A DNA stretch of 31,104 nucleotides from a virus. The notes under the pieces are model-generated. The model was not told where the DNA came from. It did no database searches and worked only from the letters and a program-made list of their open reading frames with translations. Positions 6,341 to 11,791 of the stretch are shown piece after piece (within the stretch, counting starts at the first letter, position 1; each line of letters starts with the position of its first letter). Made by a program: the position numbers and the translations under genes. The stretch covers positions 1 through 31,104 of the IMG/VR virus record IMGVR_UViG_3300036770_001505, one strand, 5' to 3'.

Positions 6341-6440
6341 AAAATAAATTAGCCCAAACAAACTTAGTGTAGGAGCAGTACACTAAATCTGAATGGGCTT
6401 GATAACCTATTTATTTTTACTTATTTTAACTACTGCTCCT
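6341..6440 (-). ncRNA. Structured leader RNA with pseudoknot before the HNH gene
   Basis: In the minus-strand transcript three nested stems stack: 6409-6417 with 6341-6349 (9 bp), 6394-6399 with 6351-6356 (AGCCCA/TGGGCT), and 6379-6386 with 6364-6371 (TTAGTGTA/TACACTAA). The 7-base apical loop CTGCTCC (6372-6378) is fully complementary to upstream GGAGCAG (6433-6439), and that pairing extends to a perfect 10-bp inverted repeat (6371-6380 with 6431-6440). Loop pairing would make a pseudoknot; the 10-bp form would partly compete with the apical stem. The base of the element is only 6 bases from the HNH start codon. All pairings were read from the sequence; function is inferred. Confidence 0.6.
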
Positions 6441-6460
6441 AATTAAAATAAGATTCCGTC

Positions 6461-6492
6461 TGAATTGATAGTTAAAAATAACAACTATTTCA
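6461..6492. repeat. Imperfect inverted repeat upstream of the structured leader
   Basis: TGAA (6461-6464) pairs with TTCA (6489-6492) and ATAGTT (6468-6473) with AACTAT (6483-6488), around a 9-base loop with one 3-base bulge. It lies between the triple-HTH gene and the HNH leader and may be a weak processing or stop signal. It is not followed by a T run on the minus strand. Confidence 0.4.
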
Positions 6493-6512
6493 GATATAAG
6501 CAAATTTTAATA

Positions 6513-7262
6513 CTACTTTTTAAAATATTTTTTACGCTCCAGACTTTCATTCAAAGCCTTTTTACAAGCATCAATACTATCATAAGTCCTATTGCTTATC
6601 CTTGAGTCACAGACCAATCCTTTATTGTTCTCGCAATGGTATATCCACTCACCGTTTAACTCTATCAATTCAATGTACATAGTTCTACTTTTAATAGTGC
6701 CAATGAATTTATAAACATTTTGCCCATCCATACCAGTATGGGAGAATGTGAAAGGAACTGCAAATAAGTCAGTATAATTTTTGTATCTAATATCGTAGAT
6801 ACTTCCCTTCTTACTTCTTATCTGTTTACGCTTAAGGTTATTTTCTTTGATTATCTTTTTTAAAGAGTAACCAGTTAACCCATATTTTTGTAATATATCA
6901 GCTATTAACATATCGTTATTATAGTCCTCGATTACGCCTTCAACAATTTTACCATTCAAAGCCTTTATCTTTATATTACGTATAACCTCCCTACATTTTT
7001 CAGTATTTTTAAAGATAGTAGATTTGGTTACATTATACTTTTTAGCCAAGTCATCAAATGATATACCAGCTAAATAGTCTTTAACGATATTAGCCTTATC
7101 GGTTTTACTTAATAACTTTCTTGGCGTGTGAACATCAGCAAGTATAACACAAATTGAGGACATAGAACAACCATACTTATCAAATAGTTGTTTTTTCCCT
7201 AAACCGTTTTTGTAATCTTCGATAACTTGTTGTCTTAAGCTATCTGTTAATTTAATATACAT
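6513..7262 (-). CDS. Putative DNA-binding protein with three tandem helix-turn-helix repeats
   Basis: The start is the ATG at 7260-7262, two codons inside a TTG-initiated frame, giving 249 aa. The first 140 residues contain three repeats of resolvase-like HTH units. The first reads LRQQVIEDYKNGLGKKQLFDKYGCSMSSI, the second ANIVKDYLAGISFDDLAKKYNVTKSTIF, the third EGVIEDYNNDMLIADILQKYGLTGYSLKKII. Each has the VIxDYxxG - L-x-KYG/N - S-x-x-I pattern. The C-terminal 100 residues (FSHTGMDGQNVYKFIGTIKSRTMYIELIEL ...) look like a separate alpha/beta domain of unknown kind. The build suggests a sequence-specific regulator or origin-binding protein. It sits in the early region between small regulators and the HNH gene. 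Confidence 0.7.
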   Translation of the reverse strand: MYIKLTDSLRQQVIEDYKNGLGKKQLFDKYGCSMSSICVILADVHTPRKLLSKTDKANIVKDYLAGISFDDLAKKYNVTKSTIFKNTEKCREVIRNIKIKALNGKIVEGVIEDYNNDMLIADILQKYGLTGYSLKKIIKENNLKRKQIRSKKGSIYDIRYKNYTDLFAVPFTFSHTGMDGQNVYKFIGTIKSRTMYIELIELNGEWIYHCENNKGLVCDSRISNRTYDSIDACKKALNESLERKKYFKK

Positions 7263-7329
7263 CTTCAAACTGTTTAAACCACCAACAAAATAATATTACT
7301 ATAATCAAAGCTAAAATTATATCAGTCAT
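7252..7329 (-). CDS. Possible 25-aa single-span membrane peptide
   Basis: A short frame starting at the ATG at 7327-7329 overlaps the stop of the 67-aa gene (AATGACTGA) and ends inside the start of the triple-HTH gene. It reads MTDIILALIIVILFCWWFKQ followed by an acidic end (FEDVY). This is an uninterrupted hydrophobic helix with a charged tail, an unlikely composition for random non-coding DNA. The tight coupling to both neighbours favours a real gene. It could be a tiny phage membrane protein; no family is known to me. Confidence 0.4.
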   Translation of the reverse strand: MTDIILALIIVILFCWWFKQFEDVY

Positions 7330-7525
7330 TTTTGTTCTTGTCTATAAAGTTAATAATATCGATTAGCGTCTCTATACTCTTTGGATTTTTCTTAGACCAC
7401 GTTTTACGGAATCCGACATCGGTCATATCAATACTACTATAAAAATCTTTTATCTTAATATTGTTCTCTTTGCAGTATTCCATTATCTGGTCATAGATAA
7501 GTTTTTTACTCTTTATATCTATCAT
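7322..7525 (-). CDS. Small XRE-like HTH protein
   Basis: A 67-aa protein, MIDIKSKKLIYDQIMEYCKENNIKIKDFYSSIDMTDVGFRKTWSKKNPKSIETLIDII. The arrangement (IxxYCKExxIxxxxFYxSIxMTxxGFRKTW ... SIETLxxIIxxI) resembles the short XRE-type helix-turn-helix regulators of Bacteroidota phages and prophages. Those proteins usually continue into a YPEINxxWLLTGxG motif, which is missing here, so this is a short form ending IDKNKND. It is probably an early regulator. Its stop overlaps the start of the small membrane peptide frame. The 91-bp gap upstream holds a long imperfect hairpin (7569-7600) but no convincing promoter. Confidence 0.65.
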   Translation of the reverse strand: MIDIKSKKLIYDQIMEYCKENNIKIKDFYSSIDMTDVGFRKTWSKKNPKSIETLIDIINFIDKNKND

Positions 7526-7568
7526 AAAATCTTTGATTTGTGCTATTTAAAATTTAAAACTATATATA

Positions 7569-7600
7569 CCTATCGAAAAGTAATTATCTTTTAAAATAGG
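7569..7600. repeat. Imperfect hairpin between the ERF gene and the small HTH gene
   Basis: CCTAT/ATAGG (7569-7573 with 7596-7600) and AAAAG/CTTTT (7576-7580 with 7588-7592) pair around a 7-base loop, separated by a small internal loop. It could be an operator for the adjacent HTH protein or an mRNA processing site. There is no T run after it on the minus strand, so it is not a standard terminator. Confidence 0.4.
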
Positions 7601-7616
7601 CTTGTTTTTGTAACGA

Positions 7617-8219
7617 TTAGAACCTATTTTGTAGTTCACCATCAATCCATTGTAACTGACCACTATTCAAATCGTACAATTGTGTAATTTTGTCACGCCT
7701 TGAAAGGTCTTCAGCTATCCAGTCAACTAACTTATTAAGCTGGGCAGTAGTTTCAACTTTCTTTTTTACCGCTTTTGTCAATTGTTCCTTTTGGATAGGG
7801 CTATTATTGGCATCAGTATCGACATCGACACTAATTTGTAGTAACGCTCCAAGTGAGTAACGCTTTGCATAAGTAATGCCACCTCCTAATTCTTGAAGTG
7901 CATTTGTACCCTTATTACCATTCATAGGATTGAACGGCATATTAGCACCTAAATACTGACCGCTTGAATGATATAATACCGTAGTCATATATTCTCCAGC
8001 CAATTGTTGTACCACTACCAAACCACAATCCGAAAGTAAGGGTCTAATAACGTGTAACAAGTTGTCTAAACTTACATATTGATTTCTCAAATGTTCGTTC
8101 TTAGCATCCTTTTTAAGACTTGCTTTGTCAAATGCTATTTGGAATTTTAGTAGTGCTGGAATAAGTTCCGTAATTTGTTCGCTCTGGAAGTAATCCGCGT
8201 TTAAGTGTGTTGTGTTCAT
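7617..8219 (-). CDS. erf: ERF-family single-strand DNA annealing protein
   Basis: A 200-aa recombinase of the ERF family, which anneals complementary single strands in phage recombination and genome circularisation. The family core is clear: LLKFQIAFDKASLKKDAKN (23-41), YVSLDNLLHVIRPLLSDCGLVVVQQ (48-72), and the signature LQELGGGITYAKRYSLGALLQISVDVDTDAN (108-138). The C-terminal 60 residues are a variable tail, usual for the family. The two genes upstream are small and unknown; the 2-base gap to the 92-aa gene suggests one transcript from the promoter at 9139-9188. It partners functionally with the SSB-like DUF3127 protein (30326) and the RuvC-like nuclease (2936). Confidence 0.92.
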   Translation of the reverse strand: MNTTHLNADYFQSEQITELIPALLKFQIAFDKASLKKDAKNEHLRNQYVSLDNLLHVIRPLLSDCGLVVVQQLAGEYMTTVLYHSSGQYLGANMPFNPMNGNKGTNALQELGGGITYAKRYSLGALLQISVDVDTDANNSPIQKEQLTKAVKKKVETTAQLNKLVDWIAEDLSRRDKITQLYDLNSGQLQWIDGELQNRF

Positions 8220-8221
8220 TT

Positions 8222-8500
8222 TTAATATGGTTTAATGTTATAAAGAATGTAATTTACCCAGTCACGGTGAACATCGTTAAATAAGTCATTAACTTCAAGT
8301 TCAAACTGTCTATAAGACTGCATACCTAAAATGTGAGCAACAAAGTCAAGGTTTTCAACTTCAACTCCATCAATATAGATTTCGTGAATAACCCAAAAGT
8401 CAGGTTCGCCCTGTTCGTATCTGGTAGCCTTGTAACCTTTCTCAAATTCAGCAGTCACTAATACCTCGTGACCGTTTTCGATAAATGTGTGTGAGTGCAT
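8222..8500 (-). CDS. Hypothetical 92-aa protein, related to its upstream neighbour
   Basis: An acidic protein with a beta-strand-rich start (HTFIENGHEVLVTAEFEKGYK) and the segment DFWVIHEIYIDGVEVENLDFVAHILGMQSYRQFELEVNDLF. That segment lines up with FDFQSIHIDDIFFPDVDDALLILGLSVNQFTNIVLNRF in the 70-aa protein encoded just upstream, so the two are probably distant paralogues. Small proteins with this plan (a strand pair, an I-xIDG/D turn, then a DxLxILG helix) are frequent in Bacteroidota phages. No function is known. It is in the early operon before the ERF gene. Confidence 0.65.
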   Translation of the reverse strand: MHSHTFIENGHEVLVTAEFEKGYKATRYEQGEPDFWVIHEIYIDGVEVENLDFVAHILGMQSYRQFELEVNDLFNDVHRDWVNYILYNIKPY

Positions 8501-8510
8501 AATGTGTAAT

Positions 8511-8723
8511 TTAATTAAGTGAAAAAAATCGATTTAAAACTATATTTGTAAACTGATTAACTGATAAACCTAATATCAATAAAGCATCGTCAACATCTGG
8601 AAAAAATATATCGTCAATGTGAATACTTTGAAAGTCAAAAGTGTGCTTGTCGGTTTCAGTATTGTATTCGTGAAATACTTCCATAGTGACCTTGCAGTTA
8701 TTAACGTAGAAATCAAAAATCAT
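8511..8723 (-). CDS. Hypothetical 70-aa protein, paralogue of the 92-aa protein
   Basis: It starts MIFDFYVNNCKVTMEVFHEY and continues into FDFQSIHIDDIFFPDVDDALLILGLSVNQF, matching the layout of the 92-aa protein at 8222-8500. It ends FSLN without the longer helical tail of that neighbour. The start overlaps the small 41-aa frame by 11 bases, so the early genes are translationally coupled. No enzymatic motif is visible. Confidence 0.65.
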   Translation of the reverse strand: MIFDFYVNNCKVTMEVFHEYNTETDKHTFDFQSIHIDDIFFPDVDDALLILGLSVNQFTNIVLNRFFSLN

Positions 8724-8838
8724 TGCAGTACATTTGTAATTCGTAGTATTCAGCTTCTGTCATTTCTGCATAATAAGCCTCAACTTCTAATTGGTGATAT
8801 AATTCGTTTAGTTGCTCTTCTGTGTATTGCGTTTCCAT
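8713..8838 (-). CDS. Hypothetical 41-aa acidic peptide
   Basis: A short frame from the ATG at 8836-8838 to TGA at 8713-8715: METQYTEEQLNELYHQLEVE followed by AYYAEMTEAEYYELQMYCND and Phe. It is acidic and helical with regular Leu/Tyr spacing. It fills the gap between the 88-aa and 70-aa genes exactly, overlapping the latter by 11 bases, and leaves only 8 bases to the upstream gene. The packing and the protein-like composition support it as a real gene. No family is recognised. Confidence 0.6.
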   Translation of the reverse strand: METQYTEEQLNELYHQLEVEAYYAEMTEAEYYELQMYCNDF

Positions 8839-8846
8839 GTTTTAAA

Positions 8847-9113
8847 TTAAAATTTATTAAAAGTTAAAAAATCATTGTATGTTTCATCATGTAGGTCATC
8901 ATCTCCATCAGCATAATAACTATCGTTAAACTGATTAGCCATATCTCCATTTAATTTAAATTCAACTTTCTTTTTGCCAAGTGCTTCTTTTATTACGATA
9001 TTATTTAAGTTTCTTAATATCATTTTTAAAGTATTTTTTGCATGGCTTTCAGTCATATCATCGACTAATATTTTTTTACCTTCTTTTGTAGTCCAATATA
9101 TTTGTTCTTTCAT
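8847..9113 (-). CDS. Hypothetical 88-aa protein, first gene of the early operon
   Basis: A protein beginning MKEQIYWTTKEGKKILVDDMTESHAKNTLKMILRN, with a strand pair, a helix, and an acidic end (YYADGDDDLHDETYNDFLTF). The opening W-T-KEGxxIxVDDMxxxHxxNTL-M-LR resembles small proteins common in phages of Bacteroidota; no function is known for them. It is the first gene behind the promoter module at 9139-9188, so it should be among the earliest made. Confidence 0.7.
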   Translation of the reverse strand: MKEQIYWTTKEGKKILVDDMTESHAKNTLKMILRNLNNIVIKEALGKKKVEFKLNGDMANQFNDSYYADGDDDLHDETYNDFLTFNKF

Positions 9114-9138
9114 ATCTTACTTTGTTTAAAAGTGTTCA

Positions 9139-9188
9139 CAAATTTAAAACTAATATTTTTAATTACCAAACTTTTGTTATCTTTTTTT
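9139..9188 (-). promoter_or_regulatory. Early promoter module, twin of 2887-2936
   Basis: On the minus strand AAAAAAAGATAACAAAAGTT (9169-9188) overlaps a -33 TTTG (9167-9170). After 20 bases comes the -7 element TAAATTTG (9139-9146). The spacing between block and -7 element (22 bases) is identical to the copy at 2887-2936. It lies directly after the late-operon terminator and before the early genes, the expected place for an early promoter. Confidence 0.75.
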
Positions 9189-9197
9189 AAAAATAAA

Positions 9198-9229
9198 TAA
9201 AAAAAAGGATAGCCTTACGGGGCTACCCT
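9198..9229 (-). terminator. Strong rho-independent terminator after the holin gene
   Basis: On the minus strand AGGGTAGCC (9221-9229) pairs with GGCTATCCT (9206-9214) over 9 bp with one G-U pair and a 6-base loop CCGTAA. A run of T follows directly. It ends the head/fibre/holin transcript and insulates the early promoter that follows. Confidence 0.92.
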
Positions 9230-9252
9230 ATCAATTAAACACGGTCTATATC

Positions 9253-9717
9253 TTATATTTCTTTATCCTCGTTCTTATTCTTAAGGTCGTTCTTTATGTC
9301 ATTAGCCTTACCTATCAATTCCTTAAGACTTTGAAATATACTCTTACCTCTGACTATCGTATAACTCTCATCTATGGAAGTAAACTCAATAAATATGAAT
9401 ACTAAAGTTAATGCTTTTGTCAGAAAATAGTCAATATTTATAAATGTTTTTACAAATTCGTTTAGAATAAACTTATCCATTAAAAAAAACAATACGATAA
9501 GCGCTACATAAGTAATTGACTTTTGAACTAAGCCTACTCTCAATTTCTTACTTGTCCATTTTAAACCAGTCTTTTTGACCCTCCAGTAAGCTATTGCAGT
9601 ATCGAATAATACAAAGCTAATCACGGTCAAAATAACTCCGTGAATAGGAGCAAAGAATGTTATGAGTGTAAGTATTACCGTATGTAGTACGTTTAAAATA
9701 TCGTTTAATAATTTCAT
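9253..9717 (-). CDS. Phage holin (holin 4 type)
   Basis: A 154-aa membrane protein that would form the inner-membrane lesion timing lysis. Hydrophobic segments lie at about 10-40, 66-84 and 98-115, with a charged C-terminal tail (KNDLKNKNEDKEI). The pattern DTAIAYWRVKKTGLKWTSKKLRVGLVQKSITYVALIVL (39-76) and the later FTSIDESYTIV (112-122) match the holin 4 family (KLRxGLxxK ... ExxSIDE). It is the last gene of the head and fibre operon. The amidase at the left edge lacks an export signal and would depend on this holin. Confidence 0.85.
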   Translation of the reverse strand: MKLLNDILNVLHTVILTLITFFAPIHGVILTVISFVLFDTAIAYWRVKKTGLKWTSKKLRVGLVQKSITYVALIVLFFLMDKFILNEFVKTFINIDYFLTKALTLVFIFIEFTSIDESYTIVRGKSIFQSLKELIGKANDIKNDLKNKNEDKEI

Positions 9718-9718
9718 T

Positions 9719-10468
9719 TTAGTCTAATCTTTTATATTTTAAAATCGAACCCTTCCACGTTCTCGCAGTTGTAGAACCAGAATTTAATGCAAATTTGAAA
9801 TTTAATACAGCATCAGCTGAAGCGTAAAATCCAAAATTAACAGTAGCGGTAACTATACCTGATACATTTGGAATACTACCAGTATTTTGACCAATTACTA
9901 CACTATTTGTAACGTTTGTACTTGTAGCTATTATAGCAGTAACAGTAGCTGAATTTGAAGCATTACGACAAACAATATTGCCTACTCCATTTATAGTTCC
10001 TGATGTCACACCAAATGCAAATTTGTAATCATTCAATGAACTATCTGAACTTGTAGCCAATGTCATTTCTATTAAATAATTCCCACCAGCAACAACGTTA
10101 AATTGTAAATCTGAATCATTTGTTAATGTTGTATTATTAACATCCTGATTTGCACTTTTTACAATAATACTATATCCATCACTTGGAACAACTGGTGAGC
10201 TCCCACCTACTTCAAAAAAAAAATCAGAACTTAATAACGTAGCTAATTGATAAGCATCTCCATTGAAAGGAATAGCACTTGCAGGTTCTACCTGAGTGTT
10301 ATCAATCTGGTCAGCAAAGATAGAAGTCCATTGATTGTAACCATACTTAATAACTATCTCATTAGAACTTACTACATCCAAAGCATTAACACTAACAAAT
10401 GCTTTTAAGATATTTCCAGCCGTGTCAGTCAATACTACATTTCCAGTCGATTGTTTTACTATATTCAT
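9719..10468 (-). CDS. Fibre-like / receptor-binding candidate A (duplicated N-terminal domain)
   Basis: A 249-aa protein. Residues 1-88 are about half identical to the same region of the next gene (MNIVKQSTGNVVLTDTAGN ... IVIKYGYNQWTSI ... QVEPASAIPFNGDAYQLATLL). The rest differs: a Ser/Thr/Asn-rich beta domain with QFNVVAGGNYLIEMTLATS and DYKFAFGV, like jelly-roll (C1q/TNF-like) heads of phage fibres. The shared domain is likely the virion anchor, the variable domain the binding head. The domain junction (residues 83-85, Phe-Phe-Phe) is coded by a run of ten T. It is a single base from the holin gene and 11 from its paralogue. Confidence 0.7.
   Translation of the reverse strand: MNIVKQSTGNVVLTDTAGNILKAFVSVNALDVVSSNEIVIKYGYNQWTSIFADQIDNTQVEPASAIPFNGDAYQLATLLSSDFFFEVGGSSPVVPSDGYSIIVKSANQDVNNTTLTNDSDLQFNVVAGGNYLIEMTLATSSDSSLNDYKFAFGVTSGTINGVGNIVCRNASNSATVTAIIATSTNVTNSVVIGQNTGSIPNVSGIVTATVNFGFYASADAVLNFKFALNSGSTTARTWKGSILKYKRLD
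10214..10223 (-). repeat. T10 tract at the domain junction of fibre-like protein A
   Basis: Ten consecutive T on the coding strand encode Phe83-85. A -1 shift on the tract gives TGA at once and a +1 shift gives AAG TAG, so either slip truncates the protein after its shared N-terminal domain. Confidence 0.8.
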
Positions 10469-10479
10469 TTTATCTATTT

Positions 10480-11151
10480 TTAATTTACCATATAAGTTCC
10501 TGCAATATGAAAGTTATCTGTCGTATCTAACACAAAAGGTTGTTGATGCGTAAACGGTTCATCCCTACCACTTGTACCAATATAATTCAAAGTCAAAACC
10601 TTACTACCATTGTCAACGTGACCACTTATTGAATACTGCCTTGCCGTTGAAGTATCGTGAATACATCCATCTCTTAACTGATAATTACAACAAGCCTCAA
10701 AAGGTAATTCAACATAATACTGACCAGTACCAAAGTTAGTTATATTATCAAAGTCAACTTGTATTTCAAAATGTACTACATTACCTATCTTAACATAACT
10801 ACCACTAAACATAGGCGCACCGCTAAACGTTGGCTGTATTCCACCTATCGTGCCGCCATTGACAGTAAAGTTAGTCTTTTGGCTGATACTTAACTCAAAA
10901 AAAAAAGAGCCTGATAATAAGCTAATCAAATCATTTGCATCTCCATTGAATGCCACCAATCCTGCTGGTTCTATTTGAGTATTATCTACATTACTTACAA
11001 TGATAGATGTCCATTGATTGAAACCGTACTTAATTATTATCTCATTATCATTAACTAACTCTAAGCTATTGACATTTATCAAAACCTTTGTAGCGTTTCC
11101 ACTTGCATCAGTCAGAATAACGTTCCCACTTGCAGTTTTAATTATATTCAT
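10480..11151 (-). CDS. Fibre-like / receptor-binding candidate B (duplicated N-terminal domain)
   Basis: A 223-aa protein with the same N-terminal domain as its downstream neighbour (MNIIKTASGNVILTDASGN ... IIIKYGFNQWTSI ... QIEPAGLVAFNGDANDLISLL). It has an unrelated C-terminal beta-rich domain containing PTFSGAPMFSGSYVKIGNVVHFEIQVDFDN and GQYYVELPFEACCNY. That block resembles beta domains at the tips of phage tail fibres. Tandem copies of one anchor with two heads suggest two host ligands or an older duplication followed by domain swapping. The junction is again coded by T10 at the same codons (83-85). The gene starts one base after the connector gene, in the head operon. Confidence 0.7.
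   Translation of the reverse strand: MNIIKTASGNVILTDASGNATKVLINVNSLELVNDNEIIIKYGFNQWTSIIVSNVDNTQIEPAGLVAFNGDANDLISLLSGSFFFELSISQKTNFTVNGGTIGGIQPTFSGAPMFSGSYVKIGNVVHFEIQVDFDNITNFGTGQYYVELPFEACCNYQLRDGCIHDTSTARQYSISGHVDNGSKVLTLNYIGTSGRDEPFTHQQPFVLDTTDNFHIAGTYMVN
10897..10906 (-). repeat. T10 tract at the domain junction of fibre-like protein B
   Basis: Ten T on the coding strand encode Phe83-85, the same codon positions as in the paralogue. A -1 shift reads TGA immediately; a +1 shift reads AGT TAA. Slippage in either direction would leave only the shared N-terminal domain. Confidence 0.8.
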
Positions 11152-11152
11152 T

Positions 11153-11791
11153 TTAGTATAATATTATATTTGTTGAATTGTTTTTACGTGTTCTGCAAGT
11201 TCTACAGTAGAACCCTGCTCTTAAAAAATAACCGCACTCGTGACCATAACCGCAACCGCAATTATCATCATTCTCACAGCTATAGCAATCGCAATGTTTA
11301 GAATCAAACAAAGGCAAAGTATTCTTGTTATCACAAAGGTATTTTTCTATTAATGGTTTTAAATTATCTATCTTTTGTAGGGTATTATCCTGCATAAACT
11401 TAACCGATGCCAGACCACCATTTGTAGCAAACTCACTATCATTTGTAAAGATACCTTTACTACTAACTTGAAACGTTAAATAAGGTAGTGCCTCGTAGTA
11501 AATAACATAACCTAAGTATCTTAAAACGTAGGTAGTCCATAATGATTCATAGGCTGGATTGGTAGGAAACTTTTGAACAATAGGACCAGCATCTGGATTG
11601 TAATTACTTACATTCGCATTTTGATTAGCTACCATGTCATTATACAAAGCTGTTCCCAAAATAGGAACTAAAAAACGTTCCTCAGCACTTTGTATGTGAG
11701 GACTGATAATGTTAATATCAAAACGTGTATTAACTGGAGCGGCTCTATATATGCCTGTATTAACTACTTCTTGTGGTTTAATTAAACTCAT
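11153..11791 (-). CDS. Head-tail connector-like protein (DUF6712 type) with Cys-rich tail
   Basis: A 212-aa protein directly after the portal gene (one-base overlap), the usual place of a head-tail adaptor. SAEERFLVPILGTALYNDMVAN (35-56) and WTTYVLRYLGYVIYYEALPYLTFQVSSKGIF (85-115) match the Bacteroidota phage family I know as DUF6712, which has the helical gp6-like connector build. The C-terminal 45 residues are unusual, with about eight cysteines including CDCYSC, CGCGYGHEC and CRTC. This could be a zinc-binding knuckle or disulphide-bonded tail. The family and position suit a connector; the role of the Cys-rich part is unknown. Confidence 0.72.
   Translation of the reverse strand: MSLIKPQEVVNTGIYRAAPVNTRFDINIISPHIQSAEERFLVPILGTALYNDMVANQNANVSNYNPDAGPIVQKFPTNPAYESLWTTYVLRYLGYVIYYEALPYLTFQVSSKGIFTNDSEFATNGGLASVKFMQDNTLQKIDNLKPLIEKYLCDNKNTLPLFDSKHCDCYSCENDDNCGCGYGHECGYFLRAGFYCRTCRTRKNNSTNIILY

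Noticed and set aside
6341-6440. OMEGA/HEARO-type guide RNA
   Set aside because: Such RNAs go with IscB-type proteins that have RuvC and HNH domains. The gene here is an HNH_3-AP2 protein of about 160 residues.
6335-6512. Group I intron housing the HNH gene
   Set aside because: Both flanking genes start and end normally, so no split exon is evident. UUCAGA-like elements are present but the conserved core could not be assembled.
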